From contig NZ_JAEKIS010000021.1 in NCBI RefSeq assembly GCF_017311415.1, positions 1-64,000 of the forward strand: 64,000 nt of DNA. Reading direction: 5' to 3'. The notes below the pieces were generated by a model that did no database searches, had not been told where the DNA came from, and saw only the letters and a list, made by a program, of their open reading frames with translations. The translations under genes and the position numbers were made by a program. Below are positions 31,520 to 39,913 of this stretch, piece after piece. Positions within the stretch are counted from its first letter, which is position 1. The number at the start of each line of letters is the position of its first letter. Source of the DNA: Salipiger abyssi. GTDB lineage: Bacteria; Pseudomonadota; Alphaproteobacteria; Rhodobacterales; Rhodobacteraceae.

Positions 31520-32509
31520 TCACACGACTCCGGCGCGAAGAAAATCATGCATGTGCAGGACACCGACAGGGCGCTTCGCCTCGTCGATGACGAGCAGCGA
31601 GGTCACCTTGCGTTCGTTGAGCAGTGCCAGCGCCTCGGCGGCCAGCATGTCTGCGGTCACGGTGACCGGCGAGGGGTTGGCGATCTCGAGCGGGGTGCTC
31701 TGCATCAGCTTGTCCATGTTGCGCCGCAGGTCGCCGTCGGTGATGACGCCGCTGAGCTTGCCATGTTCGATCAGCGCCGCGATGCCGAAGCCTTTCGAGG
31801 TCATGGTCAGCAGCACTTCCTGCATGGTGGCGCTGTGCTCGAGCACCGGCAGCGTGTCGCCGGAATGCATGAGCTCGGAGACCCGGCGCATCTGCGCGCC
31901 GAGCTTGCCGCCCGGGTGGAAGACCCCGAAATCCTCGGCAACGAAGCCGCGCTCCTCCATCAGCGCCACCGCCAGCGCATCGCCGAGCGCCAGCGTCAGC
32001 GTGGTCGAGGTGGTGGGGGCCATACCGATCGGGCAGGCCTCGGGCAGCTTGGGCAGGGTCAGGCGGAAATCCGCCGCCCGCGCCAGTGTGCTGTCGGGGT
32101 TCGAGGTGATCGAGATCATCGGGATCGAGAAACGCTGGGTGTGATAGACGATGTCGCGCAGCTCGGAGGTCTCGCCCGAATTCGAGATCAGCAGGCAGAC
32201 ATCGTCCTGAGTGATCATGCCGAGATCGCCATGGCTCGCTTCGGCGCAGTGCACGAAATAGGAGGGCGTGCCGGTGGAGGCGAGCGTGGCGGCGATCTTG
32301 CGCCCGATATGGCCCGACTTTCCGATGCCGGAGACGATCACGCGGCCCTTGCAGGACAGGATCTTCTTGACCGCGCCAGTGAGATCCGGCGGCAGGTGCG
32401 CCGCCAGGTGGGACAGCGCATCCGCTTCGATGGTCAGGACACGCCGCGCCGCGGCCAGCGATGGTTCTCCGGAGGTCGTGCTATCCGTTTCGACAGCTGC
32501 AACAGTCAT
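31520..32509 (-). CDS. kpsF: Arabinose-5-phosphate isomerase
   Basis: The 329-residue isomerase supplies arabinose-5-phosphate for KdsA. The N-terminal SIS domain has 'VIVSGIGKSGHIGRKIAATLASTGTPSYFVH', 'EASHGDLGMI' and 'LLISNSGETSEL'. Two CBS domains follow ('TMQEVLLTMTSKGFGIAAL', 'VTADMLAAEALALLNERKVTSLLVID'). KdsD (LPS) and KpsF (capsule) isoforms share this layout; I prefer kpsF because of the capsule context. The ATG at 32509 has AAAGGAG 8 nt before it. The cluster kpsF-kdsB-kdsA gives a complete route from ribulose-5-P to CMP-Kdo, apart from Kdo-8-P phosphatase (KdsC), which was not seen. Confidence 0.93.
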   Translation of the reverse strand: MTVAAVETDSTTSGEPSLAAARRVLTIEADALSHLAAHLPPDLTGAVKKILSCKGRVIVSGIGKSGHIGRKIAATLASTGTPSYFVHCAEASHGDLGMITQDDVCLLISNSGETSELRDIVYHTQRFSIPMISITSNPDSTLARAADFRLTLPKLPEACPIGMAPTTSTTLTLALGDALAVALMEERGFVAEDFGVFHPGGKLGAQMRRVSELMHSGDTLPVLEHSATMQEVLLTMTSKGFGIAALIEHGKLSGVITDGDLRRNMDKLMQSTPLEIANPSPVTVTADMLAAEALALLNERKVTSLLVIDEAKRPVGVLHMHDFLRAGVV

Positions 32510-32711
32510 GCTTGAAGCTCCTTTAGAATATCGCAATGAATTTGGTGAACGCGTTGTCAGAATTAGCCGATTGGCTAGCATAGCTGCGGAGTGAAAGCTA
32601 CAGCCGGAGAGCAAAAATCCAGGCATCGGCACCGACCTGCCGGGTGGCCGCGGAGGGGGTTTCGCAGGCGCGGACCGCGGGGACCCGCCGGGCAGGATGC
32701 CGCTGGGCCGG

Positions 32712-33914
32712 TTACTGGAACATGGCGGCATCCGGATCCGTCACAGCCCGGATTTCAAAGCTTTCCGCGTCGATCTCCACCCGGTGCGGCAAGTGGGTCT
32801 CGGGGTCGTCCGACCGGTAGGCCGCGGCGTATTCCTTGCGGAAGGTCTCGGCATAGGAGGCCGTCAGCTCGTCGCGCAGCACATTGGTGGCCTGCTGTTG
32901 CTTGCGCTTGCCGGCGGTGACCCCGAGCTGGGTCTCGAGGAAGCCCACGGCCTCGGACAGATTCAGGTTTTCGTAATCGGCCAGCATCATCCGCTGCGGA
33001 GAGACCGTTTGCAGCAGGCGTTTGCACAGATACTGCTCCTCCAGGTAGAGGGCGCGGATCTCGCGCGAGAGCCGTTCGAAGCTGTAATCCCACTCCTGGC
33101 TCTTCTCCAGGTACTGTTCGCGCTTCTGTTCGTCGAACAGGTGGTAATTGCGGGTCGCCTTGGCGCGGTCGCGCGACAGGGCCTGCATCATCTTGTTGCC
33201 GCGCAGCAGGTAGATGACCGGCAGGCGCTGTAGGAAGGCGTCGAAGGCGCTGCGCTCGAAAGCCGTGGCATGGGTGTCGATATCGCGCAGGAAATGCGAG
33301 ATCAGCTTTGTGCCGAACACGCCGTTCTCGGTGCCGTAGCGCACCAGCGAGGCCAGCCAGTGCACGAAGTCGAAGCCGCCGAAGCGGCCGTCCTGGCCGG
33401 TCTCGGATTTCATCAGCTCGATCACCGGCGGGCGCACATGTTCCAGCGGATGGCCCAGCATGTGATTGCGCATCTCGCGCGCCAGATGCTGGCTGCCCGA
33501 GCGGGGCGTGCAGGCGATGGCGAAGGCCGGCTGACTCAGCAGCGCCTCATAGGCGGCCTCCATCCCGTTCTTGGCCAGCGTGCCGTGTTCGGAAGCGACC
33601 TGCGGGGTAAGATCGTGTAGCGCGCCGTAGATCTCCGGATGGAGCCCGTTGCGCGCCAGCACGCTGCGCAGGTGGCGTTTGACGGCGTGTTCGTCCTGGG
33701 CGGTGACGACAAAATAGGGACCTGGCTGCGGGGTGAACCTCTTGCCCGTGAGCACGTGGGCCACGGGGGTCAGCCGTGCGCCCTCCGAGCTCTGCCGTTG
33801 CTTGATGGCCTCCAGGATCTCGGGATCGGCGACGATGGTGCAGGGTTTGCGGGTGACGGCCAGCCGGTCGAGGATCTTGTAGGGGTCCAGGAGTTTTTCG
33901 AACATAAAGGGCAT
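32712..33914 (-). CDS. Stf0-like sulfotransferase
   Basis: The 400-residue protein has 'FAIACTPRSGSQHLAREMRNH' (residues 131-151), the P-loop form 'TPRSGS' of the Stf0 group (trehalose sulfotransferase-like). The C-terminal half has 'GVFGTKLISHFLRDID', 'LPVIYLLRGNKMMQALSRDRAKAT' (the 3'-phosphate region) and 'SPQRMMLADYENLNL', also typical. The first 110 residues have no recognised domain. A second start, ATG at 33905, is possible. It is the fifth sulfotransferase-like gene of the window and of a different subgroup from the others. A 202-bp gap separates it from kpsF. Confidence 0.78.
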   Translation of the reverse strand: MPFMFEKLLDPYKILDRLAVTRKPCTIVADPEILEAIKQRQSSEGARLTPVAHVLTGKRFTPQPGPYFVVTAQDEHAVKRHLRSVLARNGLHPEIYGALHDLTPQVASEHGTLAKNGMEAAYEALLSQPAFAIACTPRSGSQHLAREMRNHMLGHPLEHVRPPVIELMKSETGQDGRFGGFDFVHWLASLVRYGTENGVFGTKLISHFLRDIDTHATAFERSAFDAFLQRLPVIYLLRGNKMMQALSRDRAKATRNYHLFDEQKREQYLEKSQEWDYSFERLSREIRALYLEEQYLCKRLLQTVSPQRMMLADYENLNLSEAVGFLETQLGVTAGKRKQQQATNVLRDELTASYAETFRKEYAAAYRSDDPETHLPHRVEIDAESFEIRAVTDPDAAMFQ

Positions 33915-33934
33915 TCTCGGTTAGGGGCAGTTGC

Positions 33935-34840
33935 TCAGCGCTCGGCCGTCAAAATCTTCCGCATCGGATGTTCCAGCGCGATCGCGGCGTCCAGATGCAT
34001 TTCAGGAGAAGGGTAATATGTGTTGAAGCTGCGCTTTGCACCCGCGAAATTCACCTCGACGAGGCTGTTGTCGAAGCGGTCGCGCAACTGTTGCGGCAGG
34101 CCGCGGCGGCTGGTGCATTCGACGAAGGCGTCGAAATGCGGCGTGACCTCCTCGATCATTTCGCGCGACACGAAATGCGGAAAGTCCCCCATCAGCGTTT
34201 TTAGAGATTCCGCGGTCGGCGTGAACTCTACGGGCCGCACCGAGAACCAGAACAGGATTTTGCGCGTCTCGATCTTCGACGCCAGCTCGATCGTCTCTTC
34301 GACCCAGCGTTTCTGGGTTTCGCGCACCAGCTCGAGCGCGACCTGCGGCCCCTTCTCCTCGAGCACCCAGCGATAGGCGGGGGCGTCGGTCATCTGTTTG
34401 CCGTCCGCGCGGCGGACCAGGGTGTTGCGCCCGTCCGGGCTGGCGAACATCGAGTTTTCCGCCGAGCGGCCCGACATCACCTGTACCACGGTCAGCTCGC
34501 TGTTGGAGGCGTATTGCAGCAGCGCCGGTTTGCGCAGGTAGAAGCTCGCCCCCGCCCCGGCATAGCCCAGGTTGAGTACGTCGAGATTGAACAGCGATCC
34601 CATGATATCGGGAAACGGCACCCGGGCGAAGCGCCCGAAGGTCTGGGCCGCTCCCATGAAGGTCAGCTTGCGCTTCTTGTACATCGCCGCGGGCAGGGGG
34701 CCGCGGAACGCATGTCCGGCCAGCATCATCTGCCGGTAGTCTATGATTTTACGATCGGTGCCCTGATAGGGGCCGACAATGCCGCTTTCCAGGGTCTGCG
34801 AGCTGTAAAAGGGAGCCACGTCGGGCAATTTTATGGACAT
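33935..34840 (-). CDS. DUF6473-like hypothetical protein
   Basis: The 301-residue protein resembles a family of rhodobacterial proteins near polysaccharide and sulfotransferase genes (I recall it as DUF6473; not checked). Features: 'AFRGPLPAAMYKKRKLTFMGAAQTFGRF' followed by 'NLDVLNLGYAGAGASFYLRKPALL' and 'LTVVQVMSGRSAENSMF', a layout like SGNH-type hydrolases in which Gly and Asn blocks shape an oxyanion hole. No clear catalytic Ser-Asp-His set could be assigned. It ends 20 bp before the Stf0 start, so the two are probably co-transcribed. Function unknown. Confidence 0.55.
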   Translation of the reverse strand: MSIKLPDVAPFYSSQTLESGIVGPYQGTDRKIIDYRQMMLAGHAFRGPLPAAMYKKRKLTFMGAAQTFGRFARVPFPDIMGSLFNLDVLNLGYAGAGASFYLRKPALLQYASNSELTVVQVMSGRSAENSMFASPDGRNTLVRRADGKQMTDAPAYRWVLEEKGPQVALELVRETQKRWVEETIELASKIETRKILFWFSVRPVEFTPTAESLKTLMGDFPHFVSREMIEEVTPHFDAFVECTSRRGLPQQLRDRFDNSLVEVNFAGAKRSFNTYYPSPEMHLDAAIALEHPMRKILTAER

Positions 34841-35384
34841 AGGTTTCCTGTTGTCATCCCTTGCGCGGGGCCGGCTAATGCGTTGGGCCGGTATACTGCG
34901 CTGTCATCGGCATTGTGAAACGGCCGCTGGCGGCGCCGGGGGCCGGCGTGCGGTTTTCGGTAAGAGAATGCATGGCCGACGCCTGTCGATCCCGCGGCGG
35001 ATACTGTCGCCAGCATGGAGGGATCGGTTTACTCGGAAAAACGGGTTTTACCATTGTCGCGCCGGCGTCCTTAAATGATGTCACACAATGAACATGCGGG
35101 TCTGTGGAATGCAACTGCAATGGCCCCGGCCGGAAAACCTGCCTGCGATATCAAACATTAGGCGCCTATGCGCAAGGACGGGCGCCCGGGCCGCCGCGCC
35201 GCGTTCGGACCGTCCCGGAGAGCGGCGGCCCCGGAGGCCGCGCGCGCGGTTTCTGCGCGCGCGCCGGTTGTGCGGATCAGAGCTTTGCTGTATGGCCCGA
35301 TGTAATTTTGGGCACCGACATCGCAGTGCGGATCGCGCCGAGGAACCCGGCAGGTGAAATCTGCTCGCTCGACAAAGGATAACA
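34841..35384. other. Divergent intergenic region with an alternating G-C hairpin
   Basis: This 544-bp gap separates divergent genes and holds no convincing gene. It should carry promoters for both sides. At 35240-35247 and 35255-35262 two 8-bp gcgcgcgc arms flank the 7-nt loop ggtttct, giving a very stable hairpin about 120 bp before the next gene; alternating GC tracts can also take Z-form. AAAGGA at the end is the ribosome site of the gene at 35385. Confidence 0.5.
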
Positions 35385-36203
35385 ATGATTTACTTTCTGC
35401 ATCACCATGATCGGACGAACCAAGGCGATGTCCTTTCCGGACCGTATAACTACTTCGACTTCGGGCGTTACGAGAAGGTCTCCTGGGATACGAGCATTGT
35501 CGGGCCGGAGAACGTCAGCGTGTCTGCTTCCGACGCGGTCATTATGGGCGGCGGGATCTATTTCACGGCGAACAAGTGGAAGCTGGCAAAGATGATGAAG
35601 GCCGCAGGCGCCTTTATCGGATGGGGCATCGGTCTCGACCCCAGGACCGAAGACAAGGAATTCGTCGACAGGTTCACCCTGCTGGGCACCCGGGAGCGGA
35701 AAAGCGAATATATCGACAACGAACGGGTTTTCTACATGCCCTGTTCGTCCTGCATGAATGCTATTTTCGACGAGACCGAAGCGAGCGGAGGGGCTGTGCC
35801 GAAGGCCGTGTCCGCGCGCAAGATCGCCATCCACACCAATGCCAGCAACGCCGATACGACCGCGCTGGGAAAGCGGGCCGACGGCGAGCAGATCGTCTGG
35901 ACGAAAACCATCTCCACGTTCGATGAGACGATTGCAAACATCAAAAGCGCCGAATGCGTCGTGACCAACTCCTATCACGGAGCCTATTGGGCCTCGCTGT
36001 TCGGCAAGAAGGTCGTCTGCTTGAAAACGGAAGTGCCGAAATGGGACGGCCTGCACGAGAATGTCGTCTTTGCCTCCATCGACGAGGTGGATGACGCCAT
36101 CGCAGCCGCGAAGCGCGTTCCGTTCGACTATCTGGTCGAATGCCGGACCCTGAACCGGTCGTTCTACAAGCGCGTGCAGGATCTCCTCAGCCTCACCGTC
36201 TGA
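35385..36203 (+). CDS. Polysaccharide pyruvyl transferase-like protein
   Basis: The 272-residue protein carries 'DAVIMGGGIYFTANKWKLAKM' near residue 50 and, near residue 190, 'SAECVVTNSYHGAYWASLFGKKVVCLKTE', the typical C-terminal signature of the pyruvyl transferase (CsaB/WcaK-like) family, which adds ketal pyruvate to sugars. The family is usually 300-400 residues, so this is a short member. It is alone on the plus strand between minus-strand blocks and has lower G+C than the rml or par genes, suggesting separate acquisition. A GT-B glycosyltransferase of similar fold is the alternative. Confidence 0.65.
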   Translation: MIYFLHHHDRTNQGDVLSGPYNYFDFGRYEKVSWDTSIVGPENVSVSASDAVIMGGGIYFTANKWKLAKMMKAAGAFIGWGIGLDPRTEDKEFVDRFTLLGTRERKSEYIDNERVFYMPCSSCMNAIFDETEASGGAVPKAVSARKIAIHTNASNADTTALGKRADGEQIVWTKTISTFDETIANIKSAECVVTNSYHGAYWASLFGKKVVCLKTEVPKWDGLHENVVFASIDEVDDAIAAAKRVPFDYLVECRTLNRSFYKRVQDLLSLTV

Positions 36204-36407
36204 GGGCGCTCACGATCTGCCTGCCCCGCGCCGCGCTGTCGAGATGGCGGGGCAGGCGGGGCACCGTGCTTCGCATCCGCACTGTGCCCCGCATCCGCAA
36301 AGCCGGCGGTTACGGGGGGATTGCCGCCCCGCCCGGGTCCACGCGATCGCTTGCCGCCGCCGGCCCCGCCGCAATCGCGGCGGGGCCGGGCGCCGACATC
36401 GCGGTTG

Positions 36408-37550
36408 TCAGGAGTGCGGTTTCAGGCCCCAGTTTTGCTTGAGCGTGTCCCTGATCGGAGATTGGGACGAATAGTGTGGCGGGAATGTCGGCGCGGTGTC
36501 GGACAATCCCAGAACGTATTGCCACCAGCCGGCGCTCAGGCTCCAGCCTTTGATCGAGGTGAAGACGCTGCTCTCGTCGAGGCCCGAACAATCGTCGAGC
36601 TCTCTGAAGTTGTTGATGGAATCGTAAAAGGTGTGCCCGTTCAGGCCGAAATACTTGGCCTCGACGCTCGCGCCCGAGCACAAGCTGTAAACATCCGAAA
36701 TCAGGCCGCTGCAAAACAGATCGTATATGTTCTCATCTATGATCTTCAGATTTGGCAGGCCCGAGAGAAACCGGATGATGTCGTGGTCGTTCCTGACAAG
36801 AGGGTGGCGCTTGAAATAGACCACGTCGTAGGGCGACAGCTCGCGCGAGATCTCCTCGGCGTAATCCATCAGGGAAACGAACCCGCCATTCCGGATGGTG
36901 ACCCGATCTCCGATGGTCTGGCCTGCAAGGAGCGCACCGGGAGCGAGGTCGGGAACGCTGCCCTGCGCGTTGCTTTTGAAGATGTTGGCCTCGACATAAT
37001 GCTCGGCCTCTGTCGCCCCGAAGGCGGGGAGGCGTTCCAGGGCCGGCGGATAGTTCGTCCGGATCCCAAGGGTCAGCTCTTTGGCATAGCGTATCGGGTG
37101 AAAGGTAAGATCGATATAGGGGATCGCGTTTCTGTCGAACAGCTTGCAGAAGGACGGGGGGATCTCCAGGCCGAAAACGAGAGCGTCCTGGAACCTGTGA
37201 ACGAGATATTCCGCCGCTTCCGGATGCAGCGTATCCGCATCGAAGATTTGCGCCCAGTTTCCGCCGTTCGGCTTCAGGCCGAAATTGCACAGATGGTAGA
37301 ACTTCCTGATATCGAAGCCATCTTCGGGCATGCTGCGCAGTATGCTGACGGGCAGCGACGCGGCTTGTGACAGCACCGGCCCGAACATTCTGTAGAGCCA
37401 TCCGATATTGACGTTCTGGTTTGGCTTCTCCTGGTTGAAACCCGTCCTTATGACGTCGCCGGTGACAACGATACGGCTAAATTTCATGTCGCCGGCATCG
37501 TAAACATGCGGCGGCGTCTGGCTCTCGATTTTCGGGTCTACAATTTGCAT
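36408..37550 (-). CDS. Capsule-type glycosyltransferase-like protein, cassette B
   Basis: The 380-residue protein is a homologue of the cassette A protein at 26656-27777. Shared features are the first strand 'FSRIVVTGDVIRTG', 'ALVFGLEIPPSFCKLFDRNAIPYIDLTFHPIRY' (compare 'SLVIGFELPPYLVTFLNRHGIPFVDCSLSPVRF'), 'DVVYFKRHPLVRND' and 'SDVYSLCSGASVEAKYFGLNGH'. The start at 37550 is 1 nt from the upstream stop; an internal ATG at 37487 aligns better with cassette A's start and is possible. G+C is lower than in cassette A. A nucleotide-sugar transferase of capsule type is likely; the donor is unknown. Confidence 0.6.
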   Translation of the reverse strand: MQIVDPKIESQTPPHVYDAGDMKFSRIVVTGDVIRTGFNQEKPNQNVNIGWLYRMFGPVLSQAASLPVSILRSMPEDGFDIRKFYHLCNFGLKPNGGNWAQIFDADTLHPEAAEYLVHRFQDALVFGLEIPPSFCKLFDRNAIPYIDLTFHPIRYAKELTLGIRTNYPPALERLPAFGATEAEHYVEANIFKSNAQGSVPDLAPGALLAGQTIGDRVTIRNGGFVSLMDYAEEISRELSPYDVVYFKRHPLVRNDHDIIRFLSGLPNLKIIDENIYDLFCSGLISDVYSLCSGASVEAKYFGLNGHTFYDSINNFRELDDCSGLDESSVFTSIKGWSLSAGWWQYVLGLSDTAPTFPPHYSSQSPIRDTLKQNWGLKPHS

Positions 37551-37551
37551 T

Positions 37552-38748
37552 TTAGTCGATTTTTCCAGGCTTGGACTGATGTTCCGCATAGAGGCGGTCA
37601 AGGAAGATCCGGGTGGGGTAACCGTCCAAAAAGTAATCGGAAATGAATTTGAGTCCCCTGTCCGAAAGGGTGGATCTGTTGCCCTTGTCCAGCAGCGTGA
37701 TCATTGCGAGCACGAAGTCCGCCGCGGTGTCTGCGACAAGAAACGCCTTGTTCTCCCCCGCGCGCAGCCCCTCGCCGCCGGGGCTCGTCGTGACCAGAGG
37801 GCAGCCGAACGACATCGCCTCGACGGATTTGATCTTCATGCCGCTGCCATACGGGCACGGATTGATGACGATATCCGCCTCTTTGTATTTCGCGTCCAGA
37901 TCGTCAACGCGGCCCAGAAACGCGATGTTTTCCCAGCGCCCCTGCGATGTGGATTTCTTGATCTCGGGAGAGTCGCAGATCGAGCCGCAGATTTCGAGCG
38001 TGAATTTTTCCGACGGAAGGTAGGGCCACACATTGTTCAGGAACCAGTTGAGCCCGTCGATATTGGGGTGCTGGTGCGACGCGGGGAACAGCACTTTGAG
38101 CGGGGCGCTGTCGTCGGCCTCTTCGATCGGCTTGTGGCTGACCTGTGCGCGCGCCGAGTGCGGTACGTAAACGACCTTGTGCGCCGGCAGGGCTGCGGCC
38201 GACATCACATATTCATCCTCCTGGATCGCCACGACGAGATCCGTCAGATTCAGCACTTCCATCTCCGGAATATACTGGATGTTTATCGGGATCGGTCTCT
38301 TGACGTAGTTGAATATCGACGCCCTGATCGAGTTCAGGTCGTTGGTATCTATGACCGTCAGGCGCTTATTGACCTCGGGGGCCAGGTAAAGATGCCCCAG
38401 GAATGTAAATAGAAAGACCCCCAGATCCCTTTTCAGATATTCCTGAAAGCCGTGCCATACCGGAACATTAAAGTATTGCCGCAGCGCCGGATATTTATCG
38501 TAATATCCAAAGTTAAACTTCTTGTATTTCTCTCCCTTTTTGGCTAGGCTGGGAACCGGGATCACATTCATGCCCAAATCGGAAATTTTCTTCCGATCGC
38601 CGTCGTTGAGATATCTCAGGTATCCGATCTCCAGGTCGAACCTGGAGTCGGAAGAAATTGCCTGAAAGAGTGAAAATATTCTGTTTCTTGTGCCCGTATC
38701 CTGGTGCCAGATAGGGTGGTGCGTAACTATCGATATTTTGACGGACAT
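37552..38748 (-). CDS. GT4-like glycosyltransferase, cassette B
   Basis: The 398-residue protein starts 'MSVKISIVTHHPIWHQDTGTRNRIFSLFQAI'. The C-terminal donor domain includes 'LKVLFPASHQHPNIDGLNWFLNNVWPYL', 'LEICGSICDS', 'ENIAFLGRVDDLDAKYKEADIVINPCPYGSGMKIKSVEAMSFGCPLVTT', a clear GT4 pattern. It occupies the same place in cassette B as 27774-28901 in cassette A. The DNA is richer in A+T and Lys codons than neighbouring genes, a sign of separate origin. It lies 40 bp after the hypothetical gene of the cassette. Confidence 0.82.
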   Translation of the reverse strand: MSVKISIVTHHPIWHQDTGTRNRIFSLFQAISSDSRFDLEIGYLRYLNDGDRKKISDLGMNVIPVPSLAKKGEKYKKFNFGYYDKYPALRQYFNVPVWHGFQEYLKRDLGVFLFTFLGHLYLAPEVNKRLTVIDTNDLNSIRASIFNYVKRPIPINIQYIPEMEVLNLTDLVVAIQEDEYVMSAAALPAHKVVYVPHSARAQVSHKPIEEADDSAPLKVLFPASHQHPNIDGLNWFLNNVWPYLPSEKFTLEICGSICDSPEIKKSTSQGRWENIAFLGRVDDLDAKYKEADIVINPCPYGSGMKIKSVEAMSFGCPLVTTSPGGEGLRAGENKAFLVADTAADFVLAMITLLDKGNRSTLSDRGLKFISDYFLDGYPTRIFLDRLYAEHQSKPGKID

Positions 38749-38788
38749 TTCTCGTCCAATTCTGTTTTATGTATTCTGTTTGTGCCGT

Positions 38789-39460
38789 TTATGCTGATCG
38801 AACCGTAATATCGGTGACGCTCAATGCCAGATTGCGGCTTCCCGAGGGAACGGATCTGTTCGCGCACAGCTTTATTGAGCTCAGGCTCGGGTGATAATCC
38901 TCTTTGAAGGAGATCTCGCCTTCGAGGAACTTTCCCTTGCTGTCGTTCTTGAGGGGGACCGGCGAGTCGTTGCATGTCAGGGCGATATCCTTTTCGGACA
39001 GGCCATCCGCAAAGGACAGATAATCGATCCTGATCTTGAGCGTCCCTTCGTTCTTCACCCGAAAGGTCGCCACGAAGGGGATATCCCCAAGCAGCCACCG
39101 GAATTTCTTGTGGCTGGCCGCGCTGGTCTCAAGCTTGCCCAGCCCCGCAGGCGTAAAGGGATCGGTGATGTCGAGCTTCGCTTCGGCCGGCGGCGGCAGA
39201 ACTTCGATGGCGGGCATCCGCAGCCCGTTCTTTTCGGCATAGTTTTGAAGCGCGGCCTCCGATACGCCGTCCAGTTTCGACTGGAGCAGCAAAACGGACG
39301 ATATAAGAGACGATATGATGCTTTGATATACCTTGTCCTTGTCGCCGTCGCGCAGCGCATTGTCCATCAGGTCGGAAATATTATCGCTAATGGATTTGAA
39401 CTGAAATTCATCGAACGCCGTCGAGAAGCGCTCGTTCAGAAGGTTTTCTAAGGGGGTCAT
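38789..39460 (-). CDS. Hypothetical helical/beta-sandwich protein, cassette B
   Basis: The 223-residue protein from ATG 39460 starts 'MTPLENLLNERFSTAFDEF', is helical to about residue 75, then beta-rich ('KFRWLLGDIPFVATFRVKN', 'LKIRIDYLSF') and ends 'VPSGSRNLALSVTDITVRSA', matching the ending pattern of the cassette A counterpart (28898-29749), which is 60 residues longer. The frame continues upstream to 39664, but the extra 68 residues look non-coding. The ribosome site is weak. The function is unknown; a glycan-binding partner of the next gene's enzyme is inferred from position. Confidence 0.58.
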   Translation of the reverse strand: MTPLENLLNERFSTAFDEFQFKSISDNISDLMDNALRDGDKDKVYQSIISSLISSVLLLQSKLDGVSEAALQNYAEKNGLRMPAIEVLPPPAEAKLDITDPFTPAGLGKLETSAASHKKFRWLLGDIPFVATFRVKNEGTLKIRIDYLSFADGLSEKDIALTCNDSPVPLKNDSKGKFLEGEISFKEDYHPSLSSIKLCANRSVPSGSRNLALSVTDITVRSA

Positions 39461-39913
39461 TTTAAGATTACATACCTTGCTTTGTGGCAATTTTTTGGAA
39501 GGCACCCGGACACTACACAAGAGTGAGGACTTCTTGCATGAAGTCTCAATTTTTTCAAGAGCTAGCGGGTTTTCAAAAGGATGGTCGCTAGACCTCGTCT
39601 CGGACATCGCGACCGCAGCGGCCCCATGCCCGGAAAGTTGGCTCCGAACCGGCGGTGAGGTCAAGCGACAATGGGCCGAACGGTCCGATCCGGCTGCGTA
39701 TGCTGCCGATCTGCCGTTTCCCGGTCTGCCTGTATGGCAGGATCGCCCGAAACGGCATCGGCGCGATCCTGCCGAGCGCGCTCCGGCAATCGGACTCGGG
39801 GAGACGCAGGCCGGGCCCGGGCGCCGATTTCGGGCAGTGATCTCGAATGGGTCGTTCGCTGCCTTCCCGGCCGTTTATGGCGACTTCTTGGCACGCCACC
39901 GCATGACCTGGCA
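39461..39913. other. Non-coding gap with no recognised gene
   Basis: A 453-bp gap between two minus-strand genes. All frames open here code for low-complexity, Arg- and Pro-rich products without recognisable motifs. It is A+T-rich next to the cassette B start (39461-39590) and high in G+C beyond, so the composition changes sharply at about 39600, which may mark an old insertion boundary. The cassette B promoter probably lies in 39470-39590. Confidence 0.4.

Noticed and set aside
35240-35262. A rho-independent terminator at the alternating G-C hairpin
   Set aside because: The hairpin is strong, but no T-run follows on either strand and it lies between divergent genes.
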